DNA of 37,743 bases from Hyphomicrobiales bacterium (GCA_003241815.1 QBLV01000027.1:1-37743), one strand, 5' to 3'. Positions 16,388 through 24,043 are shown, numbered from the stretch's first letter. Translations and numbers: made by a program. The notes: generated by a model from the sequence alone, not told the origin.

Positions 16388-17278
16388 ATGTCTTTATCCG
16401 CGATGATCAGGGCGATGCGGCCGCATCACTGGCTCAAGAACGGGCTGGTTTTCGTTCCGATCCTGCTCAACCACGACGTCTTCGACATTTCCGCGATCGG
16501 ACACGGCGTCGTCGCCTTCGTCGCCTTCAGCCTGATGGCATCGTCGATTTACCTCCTCAACGACATTATCGATGTCGAGGCCGACCGGCGCCATCCCACC
16601 AAATGCAAGCGCCCGCTGGCGGCAGGCGAGATCACCGAGCGGCAGGCTTATGCCGCCGTGCCCCTGCTGCTGGCGGCCGCCTTCGCACTGTCCTGGCTGC
16701 TGCCCCAGCCGCAGCTCTTCGTGCTGGCGCTCGGTGCCTATCTCGCCCTGGCGCTGGCCTATCTGTTCGTACTGAAGCGCAAGCTGCTGGTCGATGTGCT
16801 GGGCCTCGCCGCCCTGCACACGTTGCGCATCCTCGCCGGCAATGCTGCTGCCGCGATCCCGATCTCCTCCTGGCTGCTCGCCTTCTCGATGTTCCTGTTC
16901 CTGAGCCTGGCGCTGGTGAAGCGCTATGCCGAGTTGCGGATCACGCAGGACCAGTCGGGCCTCAAGAAGGCCGGACGCGGCTACCAGGCCGAGGATATCG
17001 AGGCGCTGTCGCAGCTCGGCATGGCCTCGGGCTGCACCTGCGCGCTGATCATGGCGCTTTATGTCGATAGCGCCGCGGTGAAGCAGCTCTACAGCCGCCC
17101 GGAGCTGATCTGGCTGGTCTGCCCGATCATCCTCTACCAGATGGCACGGATCTGGTTCCTGGCGCGGCGCGGCCATATGCCGGACGATCCGCTGGTCTTC
17201 ATGATCCGCGACTGGCGCAGCCAGGTCACGGGAGCGATTGTCGTTGTCATCATGATCGCCGCGACCGTGCTTCCGTGA
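16388..17278 (+). CDS. UbiA-family polyprenyl-phosphate phosphoribosyltransferase (DPPR synthase-like)
   Basis: A 296-residue membrane protein with about eight hydrophobic helices. The first UbiA aspartate motif is LLNDIIDVEADRRHPTKCKR (around residues 56-75), where the NDxxDxxxD spacing followed by HPTK and RPLAAG matches mycobacterial DPPR synthase (Rv3806c), rather than the quinone-pathway enzymes. DPPR synthase attaches 5-phosphoribose from PRPP to decaprenyl phosphate in the inner membrane. The N-terminal RPHHWLKNGLVFVP also fits this branch. The stop overlaps the start of the DprE1-like oxidase (GTGA), so the two products are made together, as in decaprenyl-phosphoryl-arabinose synthesis and related NoeC-type arabinosylation systems in rhizobia. 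The phosphatase and DprE2 partners are not adjacent. Confidence 0.87.
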   Translation: MSLSAMIRAMRPHHWLKNGLVFVPILLNHDVFDISAIGHGVVAFVAFSLMASSIYLLNDIIDVEADRRHPTKCKRPLAAGEITERQAYAAVPLLLAAAFALSWLLPQPQLFVLALGAYLALALAYLFVLKRKLLVDVLGLAALHTLRILAGNAAAAIPISSWLLAFSMFLFLSLALVKRYAELRITQDQSGLKKAGRGYQAEDIEALSQLGMASGCTCALIMALYVDSAAVKQLYSRPELIWLVCPIILYQMARIWFLARRGHMPDDPLVFMIRDWRSQVTGAIVVVIMIAATVLP

Positions 17279-18588
17279 GCGGGTTCCAAAGCGTCATACG
17301 CTCCTGGGGCGGTTTGAACGCTCGGGGCAGCGACCTCGTGGCGCCGCACGCCTGGATCGCGGCGCCTGCGCCGCAGCAGGGGCTGGTCCTCGCCCATGGC
17401 AATGGGCGCTCCTATGGCGATTCCTGCCTGAACGATGGCGGGCGCCTCATCCTTGCGCGCGGGCTCGACCGCGTACTGGCCTTCGACCGCAAGAGCGGGA
17501 TCGTCACCTGCGAGGCCGGCGTGCTGCTCGACGACCTCCTGAAGCTCGCCGTTCCCGCCGGCTGGTTTCCGCCGGTGACGCCCGGCACCTGCTTCGTCAC
17601 CATCGGCGGCGCACTCGCCAACGACGTCCACGGCAAGAACCATCACCGCGCCGGCACCTTCGGGCGCCATGTCCGCGCCTTCGAGCTGGTGCGCTCGGAC
17701 GGGCAGCGGCGGACCTGCGCGCCCGACATGAACCCTGCGCTCTTTGCCGCTACGATCGGCGGAATGGGCCTGACCGGCCTGATCACGCAGGTGACGCTGC
17801 AGCTCATGGCGGTGGATTCGGCCGAAATGAGCCAGGAGGTCGTCCATTTCGACGGCCTCGACCGCTTCTTCGAAATCGCCGCGCAATCCGACTCGACCCA
17901 TGAGTATACCGTCGCCTGGATCGACGCGCTCGCGCGCGGCCCAGCCTTCGGGCGCGGCGTTTTCTTCCGCGCCAACCATGCGCCGGCCTCGCAGCGGCCG
18001 CCGAGCCGGCCGCGTCAAAGCCTGCCCTTCCCGGTCAGGCCGCCGGTGCCGCTGATCAACGGCCTGACGCTGCGCGCCTTCAACCTGCTCTATCGCTCCA
18101 TGCAGCCACGCTCGTCACAGCCGCGACTGATCTCCTATCGCCCGTTCTTCTATCCGCTCGACCGGGTCCGCGACTGGAACCGGGCCTATGGGCCGAAAGG
18201 CCTGCGCCAGTTCCAATGCGCGATCCCGATGGCGCACGCCCGAGATTGCGTGGATGAGATGCTGCGGCGAACCCAGGCTGCCGGCGAGGCCTCATTCCTG
18301 ACCGTGCTCAAGCTTTTCGGCGATGTGCCCTCGCCGGGGATGATGTCCTTTCCCGTCGCCGGAGCGACGCTTACGCTGGACTTCCCCTATCGCGGCACCC
18401 GCACGGACCGACTGCTCGACGAGCTCGATCGCATCACCATCACGGCAGGGGGCCGCGTGAACCCCTACAAGGACGCCCGCATGTCGCCGGCGACCTTCGA
18501 GGCGTCTTTCCCTCGCTGGCGCGATTTCGCGGGGCATATCGATCCGGGATTTTCGTCCAGCTTCTGGCGCCGGGTGACGGCCAGCTGA
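17275..18588 (+). CDS. FAD-dependent oxidoreductase, DprE1-like (decaprenylphosphoryl-ribose 2-oxidase type)
   Basis: A 437-residue VAO-type flavoprotein starting at GTG 17275, overlapping the UbiA-like gene by four bases. The FAD-binding segment HGNGRSYGDSCLNDGG and the block PGTCFVTIGGALANDVHGKN (residues about 103-122, followed by HHRAGTFG) are close to DprE1, which oxidises the 2'-hydroxyl of polyprenyl-phosphoryl-ribose as the first half of its epimerisation to arabinose. The Lys of the catalytic YxxKDxR region is present (YKDAR, Lys399). By eye alignment the residue equivalent to Cys387 of mycobacterial DprE1 is Thr366 (GATLTLDFPY). No DprE2-type classical SDR lies next to it. Confidence 0.87.
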   Translation: MSGFQSVIRSWGGLNARGSDLVAPHAWIAAPAPQQGLVLAHGNGRSYGDSCLNDGGRLILARGLDRVLAFDRKSGIVTCEAGVLLDDLLKLAVPAGWFPPVTPGTCFVTIGGALANDVHGKNHHRAGTFGRHVRAFELVRSDGQRRTCAPDMNPALFAATIGGMGLTGLITQVTLQLMAVDSAEMSQEVVHFDGLDRFFEIAAQSDSTHEYTVAWIDALARGPAFGRGVFFRANHAPASQRPPSRPRQSLPFPVRPPVPLINGLTLRAFNLLYRSMQPRSSQPRLISYRPFFYPLDRVRDWNRAYGPKGLRQFQCAIPMAHARDCVDEMLRRTQAAGEASFLTVLKLFGDVPSPGMMSFPVAGATLTLDFPYRGTRTDRLLDELDRITITAGGRVNPYKDARMSPATFEASFPRWRDFAGHIDPGFSSSFWRRVTAS

Positions 18589-18713
18589 CAAGGCCGGCCG
18601 TGCTCGCCGCGAAAAAATCTGCAATCGCCTTGAACCCTTTCGCCGGTCGCCGCGACCAACGGTCATGGAGGGCGAATGGTTCGCTCCCGACGACATTCTG
18701 GGAGATCAAGACG

Positions 18714-19004
18714 ATGACCCGCTTCAAGAAGATCGCGACCGCCACCCTTGCCGCTCTCACGCTCGCCACCACGTTGGCTGCCACCTCGGCCGAAGCACGT
18801 CCGCGCTACTGGGGCCATCGCGGCTACGGCGTCGGAGCCGGCATCGTCGGTGCCCTCGCGGTCGGCGGGCTCCTCGCGGCGGCCTCCCGCCCCGCCTATG
18901 GCGGATACTATGCCTACGGCCCGGTTCGCCGCTGCGACATGGTTGAGCGCATCAACCGATATGGTGAGGTCGTCGGCTACCGCCGCGTCTGCGGCTACTA
19001 CTGA
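18714..19004 (+). CDS. small exported Gly/Tyr-rich protein, unknown function
   Basis: A 96-residue protein with a clear signal peptide: MTRFKKIATATLAALTLATT, then LAATSAEA cleavage at about residue 28. The mature part begins RPRYWGHRGYGVGAGIVG, continues through a Gly/Ala segment and ends in a Tyr- and Cys-containing tail (RRCDMVERINRYGEVVGYRR, then VCGYY) with two Cys that could form a disulfide. Small proteins of this design are common in Hyphomicrobiales and are uncharacterised. GGGAGA lies 12 bases before the ATG. It sits alone between the DprE1-like gene and the convergent aminotransferase gene. Confidence 0.75.
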   Translation: MTRFKKIATATLAALTLATTLAATSAEARPRYWGHRGYGVGAGIVGALAVGGLLAAASRPAYGGYYAYGPVRRCDMVERINRYGEVVGYRRVCGYY

Positions 19005-19086
19005 GAACACGGGGTACAGGCGGCCCGGGGCCAGGAACCCGCAGGGCCGCCGCCCAACACCGCCGGATTTTCGCAGACCCTTGAAG

Positions 19087-19117
19087 CGGCTCCCCGATCC
19101 TCCCGGGGGGCCGTTTC
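19087..19117 (+). terminator. possible terminator of the small exported protein gene
   Basis: The GC-rich imperfect hairpin cggctccccg...cggggggccg is followed by tttcctttgg. It lies about 80 bases beyond the stop at 19004. The stem has a mismatch. Confidence 0.4.
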
Positions 19118-19137
19118 CTTTGGCCAAAGCGCACGAA

Positions 19138-19161
19138 AAAGGGCCGGCGAACCGGCCCTTT
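19138..19161. terminator. bidirectional rho-independent terminator
   Basis: The perfect 10-bp stem aaagggccgg/ccggcccttt with tetraloop cgaa is flanked by A-run and T-run, so it can work in both directions. It separates the rightward small-protein gene from the leftward transporter/SDR/aminotransferase operon that ends at 19186. Confidence 0.85.
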
Positions 19162-19185
19162 AAACAGGCGTCCGAGGGGAGTGCC

Positions 19186-20637
19186 TCAGCCCTTCGACAC
19201 CGCGACCTTGCGCAGGTAATCCGTCACGATGCGGGTGATGCCGCGTCCGAGCAGATCGTCCAGCGCGTTGATGAAGGTGTCGCAATCCTCCCGCGTCGCG
19301 ATCAGCGGCGGCTCGAGGCGGATGACGTTGCGGTTATACTCAGTGAAAGCGACGAGCACGTCGTAATCCTTGAGAAGCAGCGCGCCGATGAAGCCGCAGA
19401 GCGAGCCCTTGAGCTTGTCGTCGAGCAGCGCGACCATGTGCTTGAGCCCGAAGGGCATGGTCTCGCTGATGTCCTGGAACTCGACGCCGATCATCAGGCC
19501 GCGCCCACGGATCTCCTTCAGCAGACTCGGATATTTGACGCGCAGCTCGTTGAGGCGGCCGATCAGGTAGTCGCCCTGGCGCTGGGCGTTGCCCATGAGG
19601 TCTTCCTCATAGAGCACGTTCAGCCCCTCGATCGCCGAGATGCAGGCCTCGCCCATGCCACCGAAGGTCGCCTGGGCATGAATCAGCGCGGTCTTGGGCT
19701 TGCCATAGGCCTTCATGTAGAGCTCGCGCCGGGCGATCATCGCGCCCATCGCGGCCTTGGAGCCACCGAGCGCCTTGGCGAGCGCGGTCACGTCCGGCAC
19801 CACACCGTCGCGCTCGAAGGCGAAGAACTGGCCGGTGCGGCCGAGCCCGCATTGCACCTCGTCGGCGACCCAGAGCACACCATGCTTGTCGCAGAGCGCG
19901 CGCAATTCGCGCCAGAAGCCCAGCGGGGCCTCGACGATGCCGCCGCCGCCCTGAATCGTCTCCATCACCACGATGCCAATCGCGGGATCACTTTCCAGCG
20001 CCAGGCGAACCGCCTCGATGTCGCCGAACGGCACCTTGACCCGGTTCTCGACCAGCTTGAACTGCGACTGGTAAAGCGTGGAATCCGTGACCGAGAGCAC
20101 GCCTTTGGTCTTGCCGTGGAAGGAGTTCGCGGCGTGCAGGATCTTGGACTTGGCCGGGCCCTGCGCCTGCTCGGCGACCTTCAGCGCCGCTTCCATCGCC
20201 TCCGAGCCGGTCGAGCCGAGGAAAACCATGTCGAGATCGCCCGGCGAGATCGCGGCGAGATTGGCGGCGAGTGCCGAGGCATATTGCGACATGAACGCCA
20301 TGCAGATCTCATGGCGGTTCTCGTCCTGGAAGCGCTTCCGCGCCGCAACGATGCGCGGATGGTTGTGGCCGAAGGCGACCGAGCAGAAACCCCCGAAGAA
20401 ATCGAGAATCTTGCGGCCGTCCTTGGTGATGTAGTGCATGCCCTCGGCTCGATCGACGAGGATCTTGTCGAAGCCGAGCAGTTTCAGGAAATGCACCTGG
20501 CCGGGATTGATGTGGCTGGTGAACAGCTCTTTCACCGTCTGCACGTCGAGGTTCTTGGCATCCTCGACGCTGTAGAGCTTCGGGCGCGTCGGCGCCGTCA
20601 TGGCGGCATCTTCGGTCTTGAAAGCGGGCATGCTCAT
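19186..20637 (-). CDS. class III PLP-dependent aminotransferase
   Basis: A 483-residue fold-type I aminotransferase of the ornithine/acetylornithine class. Diagnostic features: cofactor-binding GSTGSEAMEAALKVA (about 141-155), NSFHGKTKGVLS (about 171-182), the Asp/Glu of WVADEVQCGLGRTGQFFAF (Asp259) and the Schiff-base Lys288 in TALAKALGGSK. The approximately 60-residue N-terminal extension (LYSVEDAKNLDVQTVKELFT and onward) is reminiscent of HpnO-type enzymes, which aminate a side-chain aldehyde on hopanoids, rather than of biosynthetic ArgD. Its ATG overlaps the stop of the SDR gene (ATGA), and the operon starts with an ArnE-like transporter. A role in making an amino sugar or lipid-linked amino group is therefore inferred; a catabolic omega-amino acid aminotransferase is the alternative. 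Confidence 0.88.
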   Translation of the reverse strand: MSMPAFKTEDAAMTAPTRPKLYSVEDAKNLDVQTVKELFTSHINPGQVHFLKLLGFDKILVDRAEGMHYITKDGRKILDFFGGFCSVAFGHNHPRIVAARKRFQDENRHEICMAFMSQYASALAANLAAISPGDLDMVFLGSTGSEAMEAALKVAEQAQGPAKSKILHAANSFHGKTKGVLSVTDSTLYQSQFKLVENRVKVPFGDIEAVRLALESDPAIGIVVMETIQGGGGIVEAPLGFWRELRALCDKHGVLWVADEVQCGLGRTGQFFAFERDGVVPDVTALAKALGGSKAAMGAMIARRELYMKAYGKPKTALIHAQATFGGMGEACISAIEGLNVLYEEDLMGNAQRQGDYLIGRLNELRVKYPSLLKEIRGRGLMIGVEFQDISETMPFGLKHMVALLDDKLKGSLCGFIGALLLKDYDVLVAFTEYNRNVIRLEPPLIATREDCDTFINALDDLLGRGITRIVTDYLRKVAVSKG

Positions 20638-21638
20638 GCGGCGACACTCCTCGGGGCTTCGTTGGAGGGCGCTTTGGCCCGGCGGTATTCGGTGTAGGCG
20701 GCGAGCAGCATGTCCTCGTCGCGGTGCATCGGCTTCCAGCCGAGCTCACGCTTGGCCTTGGAGGTGTCGAGGATGCAGATCTCGTCGGCGATCATGTACT
20801 GCTCGGGGTCCATGATCGGCATGTTGACCGCATCGAGCGCGTTCAGCGTCAGCTTGACCAGCGAAGCCGGCGTCGGCAGCAGGATCGACTTCGAACCGGC
20901 ATGCTTGATCAGATCGCCGAGCAGTTTCTTCACCGGCGGCGGATCATCCGAACCGAGGTTGTAGGCGCTGTTCGGAAAACCCGCCTTCCAGGCCGCGATG
21001 CAGGCGCTGGCACAGTCGAACACCGAGATGAACTGATAGGGGTTCTTGCCCGAGCCGATCATCGGGACCGGCAGGTTCAGGTCGATCAGCTTGAACAGCT
21101 TGACCAGGATGCCGAGACGCCCGGGCCCGATGATCAGGCGCGGGCGGAAGATCGGGATCTGGAAGCCCTGGTCGCGATAGGTCTGCGCCAGTGTCTCGGT
21201 GGCGAGCTTGCTCTCGCCATATTCGCCGAGCGGCCGGGCGGGATGGTCCTCGTCCTGCGGCACCGTCACCGAATGGCCGTAGATCATGTCGGTGGTGAAG
21301 TGGACGAGCTTGTTGGCGCCCGCCTTCTCCATCCAGCTCAGGATGTTCTGCGTGCCGTGATAATTCACCGGCCAGAAGAAGTCGTGACGTTCCGCCCGCG
21401 TCACGATCGGCGACAACATCTTGGCCGAGAGGTTGTAGACGAGGTCGTCCTTGTCGAGCGGGATCGTGGCGACGCTTGCCGCTTCCGTCACGTCGATCTT
21501 GTGGAACGGCACCTTGGCATAATGGGCATGGCCGCTCTTGACGATATCGGCGACGAGCACCTCCTCGCCCATCGCTGAGAGGTCAGCCGCCAGATGCGAG
21601 CCGACAAAGCCGTCACCGCCGATGATGATGTGTTTCAC
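20634..21638 (-). CDS. NAD-dependent epimerase/dehydratase (extended SDR)
   Basis: A 334-residue extended short-chain dehydrogenase acting on sugar-type substrates. The N-terminal nucleotide-binding motif is IIIGGDGFVGSHLA, and the active site is TTDMIYGHS with the YGESK pair (Tyr140, Lys144). The block RPRLIIGPGRLGILVKLFKL is the substrate-domain segment usual in this family. The start is GTG 21638, with GGAGAG five bases upstream; the in-frame extension beyond it is Arg/Pro/Ala-rich and is not conserved. It is translationally coupled to the aminotransferase and lies 14 bases after a 37-codon mini-gene. A keto- or aldehyde-sugar from this enzyme could feed the aminotransferase. Confidence 0.88.
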   Translation of the reverse strand: MKHIIIGGDGFVGSHLAADLSAMGEEVLVADIVKSGHAHYAKVPFHKIDVTEAASVATIPLDKDDLVYNLSAKMLSPIVTRAERHDFFWPVNYHGTQNILSWMEKAGANKLVHFTTDMIYGHSVTVPQDEDHPARPLGEYGESKLATETLAQTYRDQGFQIPIFRPRLIIGPGRLGILVKLFKLIDLNLPVPMIGSGKNPYQFISVFDCASACIAAWKAGFPNSAYNLGSDDPPPVKKLLGDLIKHAGSKSILLPTPASLVKLTLNALDAVNMPIMDPEQYMIADEICILDTSKAKRELGWKPMHRDEDMLLAAYTEYRRAKAPSNEAPRSVAA

Positions 21639-21652
21639 GCGATCTCTCCGGC

Positions 21653-21766
21653 TCAGCGGGGTCGGTGCGGGCGCTGATCGCGCACCGGCACCGGGATGGG
21701 CACGAGCTCGGGCTTCGGCTCGAGCAGGGCGCCGAGGCGCAGGAACAGGCGAACGATCCAATCCAT
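21653..21766 (-). CDS. 37-residue mini-protein in the transporter/SDR/aminotransferase operon
   Basis: A short frame fits exactly in the gap between the ArnE-like gene (stop 21775) and the SDR gene (start 21638). It has an ATG with GAGGGA a few bases upstream. The peptide begins MDWIVRLFLRLGALLEP, an amphipathic helix with Trp/Phe/Leu on one face and Arg on the other. It ends in a Pro/Arg-rich tail (PVPVRDQRPHRPR) interrupted by PKPELVPIP. I do not recognise a family. Its placement and ribosome-binding site support translation. It could be a membrane-surface partner of the small transporter, or a leader that couples translation of the SDR gene. Confidence 0.5.
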   Translation of the reverse strand: MDWIVRLFLRLGALLEPKPELVPIPVPVRDQRPHRPR

Positions 21767-21774
21767 GATGTCCC

Positions 21775-22143
21775 TCAGCTTTGTGCGATGAAAATGGTGC
21801 CGAGCACGATGAAGCCGATGCCCGCGATCCGGGCTGCGCTCATGTCCTCGTTGAAGACGAAATAGGCGTAGGCCGCGACCACGACATAGGCGAGGCTCAG
21901 AAACGGGTAGGCGTAGGAGATCTGGACCTTCGACAACACGACCAGATGCGAGGCCATGCTGACGACGAAGGTGCACAGACCTGCGAAGACGAAGGGGTTG
22001 AAGACAATGCGGAAGATGGTCGAAATCACGCCGTCGCCAGCGACGTCGAGCGTGCCCACGCCGGTCATGCCGCGCTTCAGCATGAGCTGGGCCGCCGCAT
22101 TGGTCAGCACCGTGAACAGGATCAGGGGAATATAGGCATTCAT
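21775..22143 (-). CDS. small four-helix transporter, ArnE/EmrE-like (DMT superfamily)
   Basis: A 122-residue protein with four predicted membrane helices: IPLILFTVLTNAAAQLMLKR, VFAGLCTFVVSMASHLVVL, YAYPFLSLAYVVVAAYAYFV and IAGIGFIVLGTIFIAQ. The LTNAAAQLMLKRG start and the SYAYPFLSLAYVVVA block are closer to ArnE/ArnF, which move 4-amino-4-deoxy-arabinose-phosphoundecaprenol across the inner membrane, than to multidrug EmrE, whose Glu14 is not seen here. It is the first gene of an operon with a mini-protein, SDR and aminotransferase, which supports transport of a lipid-linked amino sugar. ATG 22143 is preceded by GGAAGAG about ten bases upstream; longer in-frame starts up to 22203 are possible. 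Confidence 0.75.
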   Translation of the reverse strand: MNAYIPLILFTVLTNAAAQLMLKRGMTGVGTLDVAGDGVISTIFRIVFNPFVFAGLCTFVVSMASHLVVLSKVQISYAYPFLSLAYVVVAAYAYFVFNEDMSAARIAGIGFIVLGTIFIAQS

Positions 22144-22492
22144 CGACGTTTGAGCTCTTCCGCGTTCCATCAGAGCCTCTGGATGACGCGGAAAATACTT
22201 CAAATGCCTTACGCTGCGGGCCTTACCTTGGCGTAACGTTAAGACAAACCTGACGCGATTTCAGAAAGACGCCGTCAATCCGCAGCGGGCGCTCGGGAGC
22301 GGCTGTTTCTTGCCCCGCGCGGATCCCCAGCGTCCTGATGCGTGAGGCCAGGTCTTCGCGGGAATGCCCCGGGATCGCCGCCACAATGGCACCGGTGCTC
22401 GCCCAGACCGCAGATTATTGGCCTGGGATATGGGGCGGTTTGGCCCGTGCCTCGCTGGCGATATCGACCACCCGTCAGCGGAGACAACAGAG
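22144..22492. other. intergenic region upstream of the ArnE-like operon and the cyanase remnant
   Basis: These 349 bases should carry the promoter of the leftward ArnE-like operon and possibly the old promoter of the rightward cyanase remnant. Around 22209-22236 is an inverted pair ttacgc...gcgtaa. No complete gene is recognisable. Confidence 0.45.
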
Positions 22493-22609
22493 ATGAAGCG
22501 CAAAGAGCGCACCAAGAAGATCCTCGACATCAAGCGCGAGACGGGCTGGAGCTGGAAATACTCCACCGAAGAGATCGGTGGCATGTCCGAGGTGCTGATC
22601 GTCGGTTGA
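22493..22609 (+). pseudogene. cynS: cyanase (cynS) 5' remnant, truncated after 38 codons
   Basis: A 38-codon frame beginning MKRKERTKKILDIKRETGWS and ending EEIGGMSEVLIVG, then TGA. This is the N-terminal DNA-binding-like domain of cyanate hydratase as found in alphaproteobacteria, which normally continues into the GALLGQMKL segment and a catalytic C-terminal domain (about 150 residues in all). Here the frame stops at the start of that segment and the 3' end of a glutathione transferase gene follows within 10 bases, so the rest, including the catalytic Arg/Glu/Ser residues, has been deleted. A purine-rich ribosome-binding region (cggagacaacag) remains. The identification comes from remembered family sequence. 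Confidence 0.65.
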
Positions 22610-22618
22610 GGCATGCCC

Positions 22619-23224
22619 TCAGCCCTTCGCCAGTTCCTCCTCCTTCGCCAGCGTCCGCTGCAAAGCGGGGCGCGCCAGCATGCGCTCCATATAAGCCTCG
22701 AAGGCCGGCCGGCGCGGCAGCACATTGATCAGGTTCATGCCGTAATACATGGCGGTGCCGATCTGCGTGTCTGCCGCCGTGAAGCGCTCGCCCGCCGCAT
22801 GCCCGTGCGCCAGCCGTCTCTCCAGATGCGCGACGGCATCGTCGAGCGAGCCGAAGGAGACGCTGCTCGGCTGGTAGGACAGACCGAGCGCCTTGGTCGC
22901 GATCACCGGATCGAGCACCGCGTCGGCATAGACCAGCGCGGTCAGATAGGCGGCCCGATCCGGAGCGCCGACGGCCGGCGCCAGCCCGGCACCCGGAAAG
23001 GCGTCGCCGAGATAAAGCGTGATCGCGGCGCGCTCCGCGACGATGACGCCGTCATGGACGATGGCCGGCACCTTCTTGTGCGGCTGGATCTCGCGATAGG
23101 ATTCGGGCGCCCCGTCCTCCCCACGAATATCGACCAGTTGCATGTCATAGGGCTCGCCCAGCTCCTCGAGCAGCCACAGGATGCTGAAGGACCGCGATTG
23201 CGGAGCATGGTAGAAGGTCAGCAT
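22619..23224 (-). CDS. glutathione S-transferase family protein
   Basis: A 201-residue GST. The N-terminal thioredoxin-fold domain starts MLTFYHAPQSRSFSILWLLE, with the glutathione-contacting Pro in KKVPAIVHDG and the Glu/Arg-Ala pair in IVAERAAITLYL. The C-terminal helical domain runs from about residue 85. The SRS segment at the expected nucleophile position suggests a Ser-based beta/theta-like enzyme. The start at 23224 has GGAGG five bases upstream, clearly better than the in-frame alternatives. It is divergent from the uncharacterised gene at 23323, and its 3' end marks the breakpoint of the cyanase remnant. Confidence 0.92.
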   Translation of the reverse strand: MLTFYHAPQSRSFSILWLLEELGEPYDMQLVDIRGEDGAPESYREIQPHKKVPAIVHDGVIVAERAAITLYLGDAFPGAGLAPAVGAPDRAAYLTALVYADAVLDPVIATKALGLSYQPSSVSFGSLDDAVAHLERRLAHGHAAGERFTAADTQIGTAMYYGMNLINVLPRRPAFEAYMERMLARPALQRTLAKEEELAKG

Positions 23225-23322
23225 GGTATCCTCCATCGCAACACCGGGGCGGGTCATGCCCCGACCGGCAGTCTGGACCGCTCCGCCTGTCGCAACGTGT
23301 CAGGTACCGCAGGGTTTCCGCC

Positions 23323-23940
23323 ATGCCGTTGCCCAACCGCGTCGCGCCTGACGGCCGCCTCTTCGCCGACCCGGCCCGCGGCCTGCTGTTCGGCAATCGC
23401 GGCGGGCGCTTTCACGACCCCGAAAGCCGCGACCTGCCGCGCCGGACCTATGCGAGCCGGCAATGGATCTGCTGCGTGCTCGCCTTCAAGGGCAGACGCA
23501 GGCAGGTCTGGGGTCGCGGCTACACCGAGCTGTTCTTCTGCGACGAGGTCACGGCGCTCGCCGCCGGCCACCGCCCCTGCATGGAGTGTCGCCGCAGCGA
23601 CGCGCTGGCCTATCGGACCGCCATGATGCGGGGAGCCGGCTTGAGGGCCCCGCCCTCCTTCCCCGAAATCGACCGCCGCCTCCACGGCGAGCGGCGTGTC
23701 GGACGCGATGGGCGGCTGCATCACTTGCCCGCCGCGGACCTTCCCGACGGCAGCATGGTCCTGCGCCAGGATGGTCCGGGCTTCCTCGCGCTGAAAGGTG
23801 GACAGGCCCTGCTCTGGTCGCCGGCGGGCTATGTCGCGCGCATGAAACGGCCCCCGGGCATGGCTTGGGTGCTGACGCCGCCTTCGACGCTGGCGGCGCT
23901 CGCCTACGGCTACTACCCCCTGTGGCACACCACCGCCTGA
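23323..23940 (+). CDS. conserved protein of unknown function with CMECR motif
   Basis: A 205-residue protein. I recognise similar hypothetical proteins in alphaproteobacteria but know no function. Visible features: a start PLPNRVAPDGRLFADPARGL followed by GNRGGRFHD; a Trp/Cys segment ASRQWICCVLAFKGR; an aromatic block GRGYTELFFCDEVTALAAGH followed by RPCMECRR, which could bind a metal; and a C-terminal half that reads like a small beta-rich domain (LLWSPAGYVARM, then an aromatic end). There is no signal peptide or membrane helix. The start at 23323 lacks a strong ribosome-binding site but lies at the start of the conserved block. It is divergent from the GST gene. Confidence 0.65.
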   Translation: MPLPNRVAPDGRLFADPARGLLFGNRGGRFHDPESRDLPRRTYASRQWICCVLAFKGRRRQVWGRGYTELFFCDEVTALAAGHRPCMECRRSDALAYRTAMMRGAGLRAPPSFPEIDRRLHGERRVGRDGRLHHLPAADLPDGSMVLRQDGPGFLALKGGQALLWSPAGYVARMKRPPGMAWVLTPPSTLAALAYGYYPLWHTTA

Positions 23941-24043
23941 CGGGCGCCCCGGCGCCATGCGTTGGTCCCGTCAGGAACCTTTCCGGCCGGCGCCGCGTTG
24001 CCCGGGCAGTTGTTGTCACACGCAAACATTGGGGGATGCACCG

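Noticed and set aside
18748-20697. A 649-codon open frame on the + strand opposite the aminotransferase
   Set aside because: It runs through the small exported protein gene in another frame, crosses a strong terminator and mirrors a well-conserved PLP enzyme. The translation is rich in Arg/Glu/His as expected for antisense of GC-rich genes.
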